Positions 43,210-51,125 of a stretch of DNA of 64,000 bases are shown here, one piece after another (positions within the stretch are counted from its first letter, which is position 1; each line of letters begins with the position of its first letter). A model generated the notes under the pieces. It made no database searches, was not told the DNA's origin, and saw only the letters and a program-made list of their open reading frames with translations. The position numbers were made by a program, and so were the translations under genes. Origin of the DNA: Sphingomonas sp. LC-1 (GTDB taxonomy: Bacteria > Pseudomonadota > Alphaproteobacteria > Sphingomonadales > Sphingomonadaceae); the NCBI RefSeq assembly GCF_025371035.1, contig NZ_JANZXB010000001.1, positions 310,001 to 374,000 on the forward strand, given 5' to 3'.

Positions 43210-43475
43210 GGAAGGACCCGCTCGGCCTGTCTCCCTGTCGGCGTGTTAGCACCGGACAGAGCGCCCCCGCCTTCCCACAGAGACGGCCGGCCAAGCAGGC
43301 ACGCTCCCTGTCGGATCGAACATCATCTCTGTCGTCGCCGTGTCACGGGGTCAGCGCCTGTCGGCACACGCCTGCTCGCAGTCGCAAGGTGGAGAGATGC
43401 ACGGTCGAGCCGTGCGTATGGTGGAAATGACAGGGGTTCAGGCAGGCGCGCGGTGGCCGGCCCCGGAGTATGACG

Positions 43476-44114
43476 ATGAAGACGAAGATACAGAAACAGC
43501 AGCAGCGCCGCATCGATACGATGGAGGGCTGGACGCAGGCGATGCCGCCCCGGGCGGGTGCACCGTTCGTCGCCGTGGACGCTGGTCCCGGTGTGCGGTG
43601 GGGAGTGCTGCGCCGACAGCTGGGCGACGGCATCCGCAACGACCTGACTGACTTCACGTTCAACAAGTTGCACCCGGTCGCAGCCGCGCGAGTCGGTGGC
43701 GCTGCGGATCCCTGGTCACCAACGGCGACGTACGAGGTCATGCTGCCCCAGGGCGCACCGTCCGACCTGCTCGAGGCCCGCCGCCTGGTCGAGCGGTACG
43801 AGGCGGAGTCGTTCCCCGGGATCAAGGATCTCGCCATCGTCTGCAACTTCCGCATCGACAAGACGGACGAGATCCTGACGGCGTGGTCGCGGGTGCGGGC
43901 GTTCGCGCGCAAGGCGTTCTGCGAGGATCGGTCGATGGCGGTGATCGCGGCACTGCACGTCCCTGCCCGCTCGGGCGTCCGCCGGGATGCGCACGTACAT
44001 CTGGTTGCGCCGGCGAGGGAGCTAGGCAGTGGCGGCTACGGCGCCTTCCTGCGCCCGTTCTGCAGCGACGCCGGCGCGGCGATCATCCGAGCGGAATGGG
44101 CAGCCTGGGAGTGA
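43476..44114 (+). CDS. Small protein with an HUH-like (MobA/MobL-like) motif
   Basis: A 212-residue protein. Its C-terminal third reads AALHVPARSGVRRDAHVHLV then APARELGSGGYGAFLRPF, which resembles the histidine motif and the following T-R-x(n)-G-F/Y-G of MobA/MobL relaxases (H-hydrophobic...HAHxxxxTR). The N terminus is basic and Gln-rich, and the rest of a relaxase is absent. It may be a degraded or minimal HUH nuclease. GGAG 7 nt before ATG 43476 decides the start over 43470. It reads against the terminase genes. Confidence 0.55.
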   Translation: MKTKIQKQQQRRIDTMEGWTQAMPPRAGAPFVAVDAGPGVRWGVLRRQLGDGIRNDLTDFTFNKLHPVAAARVGGAADPWSPTATYEVMLPQGAPSDLLEARRLVERYEAESFPGIKDLAIVCNFRIDKTDEILTAWSRVRAFARKAFCEDRSMAVIAALHVPARSGVRRDAHVHLVAPARELGSGGYGAFLRPFCSDAGAAIIRAEWAAWE

Positions 44115-44118
44115 TCGT

Positions 44119-44592
44119 ATGGGGTGGTCCACGGCGGGCCACCCCACTGACACGACGACGCTTGTCGAGCGCATCGATCGCTATATGGTGCCGCCAACAG
44201 CAAATGGGGGAATGGCGTTGGTCTTCGGGCTTCTTAACAAGGTGGTAATCAGCAAGTCGATCGACATGATCGCGAAGAAGGCGGCTAGCCCGGAAGCGTT
44301 CAACAAGGGTGTCTCGACGTCTTTCTCTACGCCAGAGGCGATCGAAGGTTACTTTCAGCGCTACGGGAGCACCGAACGCAAGTTCGATCGTCGCGCTCGT
44401 TTCCTGTTCGGATACGTCAAGGTCGAAGGCCGAGAGTTTCTTAGCTTGGTCTTTCCCGCACCGAACGCGACGACGCTGGCGAGCTTCGAACCAGACTTCC
44501 CGCCCGGGCAGGACTTTATGAGCCTGATGGCGCGGAAGGAGTTCGCTGATCGCATCGCTGGCGAGTTCGACAAGGCGTCTGCAGGTCGATGA
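44119..44592 (+). CDS. Hypothetical protein
   Basis: A 157-residue protein of unknown family. ATG 44119 follows the upstream stop by 4 nt and has GGGAG 7 nt before it; starts at 44185 or 44212 are also possible. The central part (FDRRARFLFGYVKVEGREFL) is mixed alpha/beta, with a helical C terminus. Coupling suggests joint function with the HUH-like gene. Confidence 0.5.
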   Translation: MGWSTAGHPTDTTTLVERIDRYMVPPTANGGMALVFGLLNKVVISKSIDMIAKKAASPEAFNKGVSTSFSTPEAIEGYFQRYGSTERKFDRRARFLFGYVKVEGREFLSLVFPAPNATTLASFEPDFPPGQDFMSLMARKEFADRIAGEFDKASAGR

Positions 44593-44756
44593 TGATGAGG
44601 GGCGGCGCCCGCAGGCCCGCCCCTCCACTTCGATACGCCGGAGATGTACCGGTGTGGCGGCAGTGATCCTCCCGTCGGCGCAGATGCCCGGCTTTACCTA
44701 CCGGGCTAGAGGCTCGTTTCGCGCCACGTGGGCCTGGAGAGCCAAGGGCGATCTGG

Positions 44757-45173
44757 TCAGCCGCCGTAAGTCATGTCGTCCTCCGCCCATCGCGCCGCCA
44801 GCCGAAGTTTGGTCATCGCGTCGATCGCACCGCTGGCGAGAACGCCGGGCAAGGCCTGGTGAGCCCACTCGGATTCCAGGTCAGGGTGTCGAAGCGCCGC
44901 CGCGAGCGTATCGACGCACTCGTCACGGAACAGGTGATCAACCGACAACAGGGCGCGCTCGCCGACAGCGTAGAAGGCCTCGCCGTAAACGAAGGCCGGT
45001 CGGAGACAGGACGTGCTGCCTTCTCCCATTTCGCGGTCAACGTTCCACACCAGCCGACAGAAGCGGACATCTTCACGGGCCACCTCGTTCCACGACCCAA
45101 AGCCGCTGCGGTGCAACCTGTATCCCGTTTCCCATTCATAGGGCAGCGGGACTTCCTCGCCGAACAGGTTCAT
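44757..45173 (-). CDS. Small protein of a family with a shared C-terminal tail (member A)
   Basis: A 138-residue protein (MNLFGEEVPLPYEWETG). The end, AIDAMTKLRLAARWAEDD, is nearly identical to the ends of the next two members. The body differs, with aromatic and charged residues (FCRLVWNVDREMGEG) but no known motif. Fourth and last of a coupled minus-strand group starting at 46951; 11 nt separate it from member B. Confidence 0.6.
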   Translation of the reverse strand: MNLFGEEVPLPYEWETGYRLHRSGFGSWNEVAREDVRFCRLVWNVDREMGEGSTSCLRPAFVYGEAFYAVGERALLSVDHLFRDECVDTLAAALRHPDLESEWAHQALPGVLASGAIDAMTKLRLAARWAEDDMTYGG

Positions 45174-45184
45174 GGTCGTTGGCC

Positions 45185-45670
45185 TCACGCCCGTGCCTCC
45201 GCCCATCGCGCCGCCAGCCGCATCTTCGTCATCGCGTCGATCGCGTCGCTGGCGAGCAGGTTCGGCACGACGATATCGAGCCAAGCCAGCGACTTGTCCG
45301 GATCCAGGGCGTCTGCGATCTCGACCAGGCTGTAGCGACGAGCTAGATTGCTCTCGATGTCGCCAACGCGGCACCACGGCTTGTCACGGGTGCCATGCTC
45401 GTCGAGCAGGTAGCCGAGCGGCTCATGGACACATTCCACGTCGAGAAGGTCGCCGAACGGGTTGACGCGCACAACCCGCTGCAGGTCGGTGCCGTCGCGG
45501 GTGACGAGATCGCCAGCTTTGAACGGGGCTGGCAAAGCCATCTGCTTTATGGGCGGGTAGCCGGCCGAAAGCATGTACCTGGGCGTCGTTCCGGGAGCGC
45601 GGGTCGCACGATGGATGCCCATCGCCAACGATGCCTTCACCAGATCGGCTACAGTAAGCTGTCTGATCAC
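45185..45670 (-). CDS. Small protein of a family with a shared C-terminal tail (member B)
   Basis: A 161-residue protein starting at GTG 45670 (overlapping the upstream stop, GTGA; GGAGGGCAGC before it). N terminus VIRQLTVADLVKASLAMGIH; C terminus AIDAMTKMRLAARWAEARA, matching member A at both protein and DNA level. The middle (RDGTDLQRVVRVNPFGDLLD) reads like a small beta domain. Unknown function. Confidence 0.6.
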   Translation of the reverse strand: MIRQLTVADLVKASLAMGIHRATRAPGTTPRYMLSAGYPPIKQMALPAPFKAGDLVTRDGTDLQRVVRVNPFGDLLDVECVHEPLGYLLDEHGTRDKPWCRVGDIESNLARRYSLVEIADALDPDKSLAWLDIVVPNLLASDAIDAMTKMRLAARWAEARA

Positions 45671-45873
45671 GCTGCCCTCCGCAGCTGCTCGCCCGGCTGC
45701 CACGTCCGCCGTCCCGGCACGTGCCGCGGCGCGTCGCCGGCGATGCACTCCACCAGCACCAGCGCGCCGATCGGGTCGCCGTCCTCGTCGACTTGGCCAC
45801 AAGGGCAGTCGATCACGCGGAACGTGCCGGTGCGGCTGGTGACGGTCGCTCCGTTGGCGATGAGGCCGGTCAT
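45667..45873 (-). CDS. Small hypothetical protein
   Basis: A 68-residue protein starting MTGLIANGATVTSRTGTFRV, with two Cys close together (DCPCGQ) and a basic C terminus (GEQLRRAA). It is coupled at both ends (ATGA with the upstream stop and GTGA with member B). The Cys pair could bind a metal. Confidence 0.55.
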   Translation of the reverse strand: MTGLIANGATVTSRTGTFRVIDCPCGQVDEDGDPIGALVLVECIAGDAPRHVPGRRTWQPGEQLRRAA

Positions 45874-46310
45874 GCTGCCGCTCCCTTCCAGAAGATCGAG
45901 GTCGGATAGGCGGCGGCGAGGCGCATCATGGTCATGCCGTCCAGCGTGGTCCGCATCACCGAGTAAGCACGCTCGACCAGATCTGCCTCAATCCAGCGCT
46001 TGTTGACGAGCAAGTCGCCTTTCCACCAGAGCTTCATCTGGAGTTCGCGGGTCTGCTGCATGATGATGCCGTGGATGCGATCGATGCCGAGCGCCTCAAC
46101 GATCATCTTGAACTCGACAGGGTCAACCTGTCCCACCATCGGCTGGTCCACCCAGGTGATTTCCGGCTCGCGAGCGCGGCGCATGCGAGGTCCGCTCGCA
46201 GCGATGCAACGCGCCTCGGCGAGCACGAAGTCCTTGCCTGCATGTCCGCGCTTCTTGTCGGCCGCGCGACGCTGGGTGCGGTTCACGACCTGCGGCTGTG
46301 TGTAGTTCAC
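45870..46310 (-). CDS. Small protein of a family with a shared C-terminal tail (member C)
   Basis: A 146-residue protein starting at GTG 46310. Its C-terminal TLDGMTMMRLAAAYPTSIF is a diverged form of the tail in members A and B. The body (EITWVDQPMVGQVDPVEFKM) is unlike theirs. Start overlaps the upstream stop (GTGA). Function unknown. Confidence 0.6.
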   Translation of the reverse strand: MNYTQPQVVNRTQRRAADKKRGHAGKDFVLAEARCIAASGPRMRRAREPEITWVDQPMVGQVDPVEFKMIVEALGIDRIHGIIMQQTRELQMKLWWKGDLLVNKRWIEADLVERAYSVMRTTLDGMTMMRLAAAYPTSIFWKGAAA

Positions 46311-46951
46311 GAGCGCACCGCCCGCGACAGCTCGCGATCCACGCGCATCGCCACCGCCGCCCGGATGCGCGGGCCGGCGAAACCGCCGACATCGTCGCGG
46401 AAGTGCAGCGGCGGAGCCTTGAAGTCCACGGTGTCGCTGAACAGCAGCAGCGGCTTGATGCCGCGCCCGCTCTCGTTGCGCTGCCACACGCCGCCGTGCA
46501 GCTGGTTGTTCATGCGCGCCAGGAATGTGCGCGGGAGCTTGAGGGCGCGCTTCACCGCGCCGCGCCCGGCCGAGCCCAGGTTGTTCTGGACGATCTCGGC
46601 GATGGGGATGACGATGGCCTCGGAGCCGCTGCCGCGCGACGCGCCGGCGTTCGCCTTGGTCAGCTTGCCGCCGAACTCCGCGTACTGGAGATACTTGGCG
46701 CGCTGGTCGCTGACCTTCACGACCGCCTCGGGCGTCGCCTGCGTCGCGGCGGCTCGGTCGACCTGGACGCCGCGCGCGGTGAAGGTGCTGGGCCGGTCGA
46801 GGCGGCGGGGCAGCTGGCCCTTCTCGAACCTCATCGCGCCGAAAGCGACGTCGTTGATCCCGCGCACCGTGCCGTGATGGAGCGCGGGGCCGACGCGTCC
46901 GAGGCTGCGCAGTGCGCGGCGGGCGTCGATCTGGATCAGCGGTGCGGCCAT
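46307..46951 (-). CDS. Phage minor tail protein Z-like or unknown
   Basis: A 214-residue basic protein (MAAPLIQIDARRALRSLGRV, then FGAMRFEKGQLPRRLDRPSTF). The pattern of an Arg-rich N-terminal helix and RPSTFTARGV resembles gpZ-like or gp10-like tail-completion proteins, with low certainty. It begins a four-to-five gene coupled operon that runs to 44757, and a 35-nt regulatory motif lies 60 nt upstream. Confidence 0.4.
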   Translation of the reverse strand: MAAPLIQIDARRALRSLGRVGPALHHGTVRGINDVAFGAMRFEKGQLPRRLDRPSTFTARGVQVDRAAATQATPEAVVKVSDQRAKYLQYAEFGGKLTKANAGASRGSGSEAIVIPIAEIVQNNLGSAGRGAVKRALKLPRTFLARMNNQLHGGVWQRNESGRGIKPLLLFSDTVDFKAPPLHFRDDVGGFAGPRIRAAVAMRVDRELSRAVRS

Positions 46952-47010
46952 TGCGTGGTCCTTGCGTTAACGAATTGTCCTGATATTACAACCTGGCGAT
47001 GTTGCCGTAA

Positions 47011-47045
47011 ATACCCCCCTCGGACATGTCGCGCGCTTTTTTGGA
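47011..47045. promoter_or_regulatory. Dispersed 35-nt regulatory motif, copy B
   Basis: Same as copy A at 18364 (29/35 identical; ATACCCCCCTCG ... GCGCTTTT-T-TGGA). It lies 60 nt before the minus-strand gene at 46951. Confidence 0.5.
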
Positions 47046-47184
47046 CGACGGCAACGCGGTCGCGACACATCGCCGAATATGCGAACCGCGAAGACCGATG
47101 CCGCAGGGGATTGACGAGGTGGTAGCAGCACCCCACGGTCGTCCTGTACGAAATCGCGACGTCGCGAACCTTTCCGATGTTAAG

Positions 47185-47261
47185 GGACCGGGACGGGCTC
47201 AGCACACTGCACTGTACCGATCATCAGCTGACCTTCCACGTCACTGAGCCCGTCCCGGTCC
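47185..47261. repeat. 18-bp perfect inverted repeat
   Basis: GGACCGGGACGGGCTCAG (47185-47202) and its exact complement (47244-47261), 41 nt apart. Too strong to be chance; could be a cruciform or a binding site for a dimeric initiator. Confidence 0.7.
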
Positions 47262-47297
47262 TGATCTTCCAAACCGCCACCGCTTCGTATATGTACC

Positions 47298-47339
47298 CAT
47301 ACACAGGCAGGAGGCGTCAGCCTCTCCTGCCTGTGTATG
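47298..47339. repeat. 16-bp perfect hairpin
   Basis: CATACACAGGCAGGAG (47298-47313) pairs with 47324-47339 around a 10-nt loop. No T-run follows; the flanks are AT-rich (GTATATG, ATATACATAC). Confidence 0.7.
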
Positions 47340-47356
47340 TATATACATACGGAAAA

Positions 47357-47622
47357 CACTAGACACTAAACACCGCCGTAATCACCCCGCCAAGACGGCA
47401 AAAACTCCGACGGCGCTTGGCTTTTTAGCGAGTTCCCCGGCCTGTTGTGACCGTCTAGTGAAGCACGGCGCTAAGGTTAGCTGCACTAGACCGCGCTAAG
47501 GTGGCTTGACGCCAGAACCTCATACTTTGCGGGCGTTTCGAGCAGTCATTGAGGTCAGAATCAGAAACTAAGGTTAGCGTCTAGTGCGCTAGACTGCTCG
47601 CGGACCCGTCAAAACGCTAGAC
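47357..47622. repeat. Iteron-like CTAGAC / CTAAGGT cluster
   Basis: CTAGAC or its complement occurs six times (47359, 47453, 47486, 47579, 47589, 47617), four of them as CACTAGAC. CTAAGGT occurs three times (47471, 47496, 47568), twice as CTAAGGTTAGC. CTAG is usually rare in bacterial DNA, so six sites in 264 bp is a strong signal. Upstream of a RepA-like gene, these suit initiator-binding iterons. Confidence 0.6.
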
Positions 47623-47791
47623 ATCCTCCCCCCATCCATCGGCTACGGTCCTCCGGATTTGATGTTGTCCTGATATGGTCGTTGATGGAGGGGCTTGTCA
47701 TTAGCCCGGATCCGATCCACCATGGTTCCACAAACGTTCCGCACGAGGCGGCGCGTCGGGAACCGACTGCTTGTATCAGCGCATCAACACA

Positions 47792-48631
47792 ATGGGCGCG
47801 ACGCCCGCCACCGCCGACGACGGCGCGCCGACGGCCGAAGAGCTGATCGCCGCCTACGACGTGCCCGCGCACCGACACGCCGCTGTGCGACGGGAACTCG
47901 CGGCCTATGGTCGCCGACGCGATCTGACCGGCGGGATCCTGGGCTCGATCAAAGTCAGCGCCTCTCGTGAAGGCGGACGCGGCTTGAAGGATCGCCTGCG
48001 CCGCATGGCCGGGCCGGTCGGCGTCGCCAGCCTGATCGACAGTGGTCGCGCGATGCTGGTCGTCAACGAAGCCGGCGTGCCAGGCGCGCTCGCGATCGGT
48101 GCCATGCTGATGACGGCCAGTACGTCGCGACAGCTCGACGGCTATGACACGGTCTCGCTACGGTGCCTGGGGCAGCAGGTGATAGACAGCTGCCTGGCAG
48201 GAACGGAGGAGGCCGAAGTTGATCGTGATTCGGCGCACACCTACGCGACGCTGATCGACTGCCTGCTGCGCGACGGGTCCGGTGACGACGAAGATCGCGA
48301 GATGCTGGCCTCTTTCGAGGCGATGACCCACCTGGCATCCATCGATCACCGCATGGCCGCGCGCTTCCTGCTAAAGGTGGTGGAACGCGTCGAGGCGGAT
48401 GGCCCCTGGGTCGACACCGCGCCTGACACAGAAACCGATATCGTCGATCGCATCTTCCTCCAGCTCGAACTGAGCGGCCTGCTCGACCAGCTAGCCGCCG
48501 ATCCCGTCGTCCTCGCCTCGATCAACCAGCGTCGGGAGGATCAGCGCGCTTGGCGCGCCGCCAAGCGCCTCGCCGACCGCGATGCCGCTGCCGCCCTCGA
48601 GCCGTCGCCGCTCCTTCCCGGACTCTGCTGA
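47792..48631 (+). CDS. Hypothetical protein next to the replication ATPase
   Basis: A 279-residue protein (MGATPATADDGAPTAEELIA) with a helical N terminus, a glycine-rich middle (GRGLKDRLRRMAGPVGVASL) and long helices after residue 140. No family recognised. ATG 47792 is chosen over TTG 47771; the ribosome site is weak. Between the repeat-rich region and the RepA-like gene, it may be an origin-binding or replication accessory protein. Confidence 0.5.
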   Translation: MGATPATADDGAPTAEELIAAYDVPAHRHAAVRRELAAYGRRRDLTGGILGSIKVSASREGGRGLKDRLRRMAGPVGVASLIDSGRAMLVVNEAGVPGALAIGAMLMTASTSRQLDGYDTVSLRCLGQQVIDSCLAGTEEAEVDRDSAHTYATLIDCLLRDGSGDDEDREMLASFEAMTHLASIDHRMAARFLLKVVERVEADGPWVDTAPDTETDIVDRIFLQLELSGLLDQLAADPVVLASINQRREDQRAWRAAKRLADRDAAAALEPSPLLPGLC

Positions 48632-48660
48632 AGAAAACGACGATCCTGTTCGAAGGGGTT

Positions 48661-48676
48661 GTTGCCTACAGGCAAC
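48661..48676. promoter_or_regulatory. Repressor-type operator upstream of repA-like gene
   Basis: GTTGCCTACAGGCAAC has perfect 7-bp arms around two bases, 41 nt before ATG 48718. A close copy lies at 50981-50996 upstream of the excisionase/integrase genes. Confidence 0.6.
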
Positions 48677-48717
48677 ATTGCGCCTATATTGATGGGACGG
48701 GGAACGAGGGCGCGAAG

Positions 48718-50220
48718 ATGACTTTTCATGACAAGGATCTGCAGGCCAAGGCGGACGAGACGAGCGGTCGCAAGCCGTCGCAGGGGGTGACGTTCGCCTT
48801 TCACAGCCCGGACGACGAAGACGGGCCGATCGCGATGCCGGAGGAGCGCGAAGAGCGCATGACGGTGGCGGGCTTGCTGTGCCGCACTGGCCTCACGCTG
48901 ATCTTCGGCAAGGGCAATTCCATGAAGACGTGGTACGCCCTGTCGGTCATGGTCCACTGCGCCGCCGTTGGTTCGAAGGCACCGACGCACGTCTACGATC
49001 CGCAGACCGGCTTGGAGATCGTCAGGCGCGGACGTTCGACGATCTACACGGCGGAGGACACATACGAGCGCGTCGATCGCCGCGTCTGGTCAATCATCGT
49101 CAACGATCTCGGCATGGATCCGGCCGGCGACGATGCCAAGGCCACCCGCAAGCGCATCCGGGTGATCGCGCCGTTGAGCATGACCGACGAGCAGTTCCCC
49201 TTCGACACGGCCTACCTGTTCGACGACGAAGGCGCATCCGGAAGGTTCGCGGCCAACGACAAGTGCAAGGCGCTGGTCGACGACATGAACCGGCACAATG
49301 CCGGACGCGAGGCCGACGATCCTGAGCGCCATATCCTTCTCGTGGTGGACTCGGTGACCACGACCGGCGGCATGGAGCTGACGGACAACAAGGAATCGAC
49401 TGTCTTCTGCTGGTTCCTCAACAAGAAGGCGATCGCAGGCGATTTTGCCGTTCTCGCTCTCGCCCACTCCGTCAAGTCGGCGAACCCTGACAAGCTGGAC
49501 CCGGAGGCAGGTCGGGCCGAGCGGCTGGCCGGCGGGTTCGCGTGGTCGACCAACGTTCGTGCGACCATCGAGGTACGTCGTCCACTCGGCAGAAGCTATA
49601 CCAAGGGTCGCGGCGGCAAGATCGTCGCCGACGAGTGGTGGGAGTCGATGGGCCTGCCGCAGGAGCATTCCCGCGCGATCTGCGTACAGATCGCCAAAGA
49701 GAACGTCGGTGGCCTTCCGGATCTCAAGATGTGGTTCTCGCCCCGTCGTGTCGGTGCGGGCGCGTTCCACGACATTACCAACCTGATGCGGCACAAGCCG
49801 CGTAGCTTCGTCCAGTACCTCGAATGGAACGCTCAGGCTTCAGCGGCAGCCTCGAACGGAGCGATCAGCGACGTGCCTGCGGTCACGCCTTCGAACGTCG
49901 ACCGGTCGCTCGCGCTGGCACTGGTGCTGAAGATCGCGACGCACATCGCCACGGTCGAGAAGAAGCCGATCACGGCGAACATGGTGCAGAACCGCCTGAA
50001 GGACGAATTTTGGAAGCAGGACACGCCGGCGCTGGTCGGGCTTAAGCCGGCGAAGGGCGGCATCGCCGACAACGGTACCAGGGGTGGGAAGGAAATCGAG
50101 GGCACGTCCCGCTGGCTGCTCGATCGCCTTGTTGCTGACGGTGTGATGATCAGCGTCGGCCGGTCGGAATACGCGATCAACCCTGCCTTCGGTGCCGACG
50201 ACGAGGAGGACGGCCAGTGA
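48718..50220 (+). CDS. RepA-like AAA family replication ATPase (AAA_25)
   Basis: A 500-residue protein with a RecA/RepA-type ATPase core. LIFGKGNSMKTWYALS is the Walker A (a form with Asn before Ser-x-Lys), RHILLVVDSVTTTGG the Walker B, and AVLALAHSVKSA a RepA-like motif 3. The last 130 residues are helical and may bind DNA. RepA-like helicases in phages and plasmids open the origin or drive replication. GAGGG precedes ATG 48718 and an operator lies just upstream. It is coupled to the regulator gene (GTGA). Confidence 0.82.
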   Translation: MTFHDKDLQAKADETSGRKPSQGVTFAFHSPDDEDGPIAMPEEREERMTVAGLLCRTGLTLIFGKGNSMKTWYALSVMVHCAAVGSKAPTHVYDPQTGLEIVRRGRSTIYTAEDTYERVDRRVWSIIVNDLGMDPAGDDAKATRKRIRVIAPLSMTDEQFPFDTAYLFDDEGASGRFAANDKCKALVDDMNRHNAGREADDPERHILLVVDSVTTTGGMELTDNKESTVFCWFLNKKAIAGDFAVLALAHSVKSANPDKLDPEAGRAERLAGGFAWSTNVRATIEVRRPLGRSYTKGRGGKIVADEWWESMGLPQEHSRAICVQIAKENVGGLPDLKMWFSPRRVGAGAFHDITNLMRHKPRSFVQYLEWNAQASAAASNGAISDVPAVTPSNVDRSLALALVLKIATHIATVEKKPITANMVQNRLKDEFWKQDTPALVGLKPAKGGIADNGTRGGKEIEGTSRWLLDRLVADGVMISVGRSEYAINPAFGADDEEDGQ

Positions 50221-50459
50221 ACAGCATCGATCCGCAGTCCCGCGAAGCCGCCGACCTGATGGCCCGTGTCCGCGTCGCCATGAAGGAGCAGAACGTCAAC
50301 CAGTCTGAACTGGCACGTCGCTGCGGCTTCTCGCGCGCTTACATCTCGCGGCTGTTCAGCAGCGGCGATGACCGCCGCGAAGCGACGCTGCCGACGGCAC
50401 TGCTCCTCGCCCACAAGCTGGGCGTGGTTAGGATCATCGCTGAAGAAGGCGGGCGATAG
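50217..50459 (+). CDS. Cro/C1-type helix-turn-helix protein
   Basis: An 80-residue XRE-family DNA-binding protein. NQSELARRCGFSRAYISRLF is the helix-turn-helix. The start is a GTG overlapping the ATPase stop (GTGA) with GAGGAGGACGGCCA before it. It could bind the 16-bp operators and act as repressor or anti-repressor. Confidence 0.85.
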   Translation: MNSIDPQSREAADLMARVRVAMKEQNVNQSELARRCGFSRAYISRLFSSGDDRREATLPTALLLAHKLGVVRIIAEEGGR

Positions 50460-50537
50460 CCATCCCGCGATCAAGCTACACCCGTCCGGCGTGAAGAGGG
50501 TCGGAATCCTCCCCTGATGACAGTCGGAGGATGAAAG

Positions 50538-50783
50538 ATGGACGAAGGCAAGCCGATCGCGATCTCGGCGATCGAGGAGACGGTGGACGGGCTGTACGGA
50601 GCGGCCGACATGGGTGGCGGCGTGACGATGTGGTGCCGCCGCAAGGAGGTTCTGGAACGGCACGAGCGGCGCGCGGACGGTCATTGGCGACCGATGCTTT
50701 TCGAGGACGTGCAGCGGCTTCACGCCGTCGGCGCCATCGACCGGGGCGTGATGGACCGGATGGAGGTCCGGCTGCTGAGATGA
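50538..50783 (+). CDS. Small hypothetical protein
   Basis: An 81-residue protein (MDEGKPIAISAIEETVDGLY) with no known motif. CGGAGGATGAAAG precedes ATG 50538. Its stop overlaps the start of the next candidate gene (ATGA). Confidence 0.55.
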   Translation: MDEGKPIAISAIEETVDGLYGAADMGGGVTMWCRRKEVLERHERRADGHWRPMLFEDVQRLHAVGAIDRGVMDRMEVRLLR

Positions 50784-51115
50784 TGCGCTGGCAGGGGCCG
50801 CGCTCGGTCCTCGTCCCCTCGGCCATCGTCCTGATCGCCGCCGCCGCGACCGGCGTGACGGTCCGCACACGATATCCGACCAGCACGTTCGTCGCGGCCG
50901 AGATAGACCGGCAGGCATGGGCTCGGATCAGGACCTCGGTAGAGGATAGTCCCGTGAGCGGGGTCGCCCCCTTCCATATGGTTGCCGATAAGCAACAGGT
51001 CGTGAACGGAAGAACGAAGCGCGAATCTCCTGTCGACAGATCTCGAAAAATGGACCCATCATCTTCGAGAGGTCCTGCCGCGAGGTCGGTCCACCGGATG
51101 CCAGCGCCAGAGTAG
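50780..51115 (+). CDS. Possible small membrane protein containing an operator
   Basis: An open frame of 111 residues with one hydrophobic segment (VLVPSAIVLIAAAATGVTV) near the N terminus; after residue 60 the composition looks like noncoding DNA and the 16-bp operator at 50981 lies within it. It may be a shorter gene that lost its natural stop, or no gene at all downstream of residue 60. Confidence 0.35.
   Translation: MMRWQGPRSVLVPSAIVLIAAAATGVTVRTRYPTSTFVAAEIDRQAWARIRTSVEDSPVSGVAPFHMVADKQQVVNGRTKRESPVDRSRKMDPSSSRGPAARSVHRMPAPE
50981..50996. promoter_or_regulatory. Second repressor-type operator
   Basis: GTTGCCGATAAGCAAC, the same 16-bp length as the operator at 48661, with 5-bp outer arms conserved (GTTGC/GCAAC). 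It lies 130 nt before the excisionase-like gene. Confidence 0.5.
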
Positions 51116-51125
51116 AATCGAAGCC

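Larger units (their letters stand above)
43016..43475. other. Divergent control region between terminase and the HUH-like gene
   Basis: No convincing gene. It holds a promoter-like motif for the terminase operon (43069-43096) and an AGGGGGGTAT-type motif (43200-43209). Candidate cos or pac sites would also be expected near the small-terminase gene, but none can be identified by eye. Confidence 0.5.
46952..47791. other. Long repeat-rich noncoding region, probable origin and control region
   Basis: An 840-nt stretch with no convincing gene between the minus-strand operon at 46951 and the plus-strand gene at 47792. It contains a 35-nt regulatory motif, an 8-bp repeat GTTGCCGT/ACGGCAAC around it (47001-47055), two long inverted repeats and a cluster of CTAGAC and CTAAGGT repeats, and it is less GC-rich than its surroundings. 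This is the expected look of a replication origin with partition or repressor sites. Confidence 0.55.

Noticed and set aside
44660-44690. Eighth copy of the two-part promoter motif (CGACGGGAGG, 12 nt, ACACCG on the minus strand)
   Set aside because: Both halves are degenerate and it would drive transcription into the end of a plus-strand gene, with no target.
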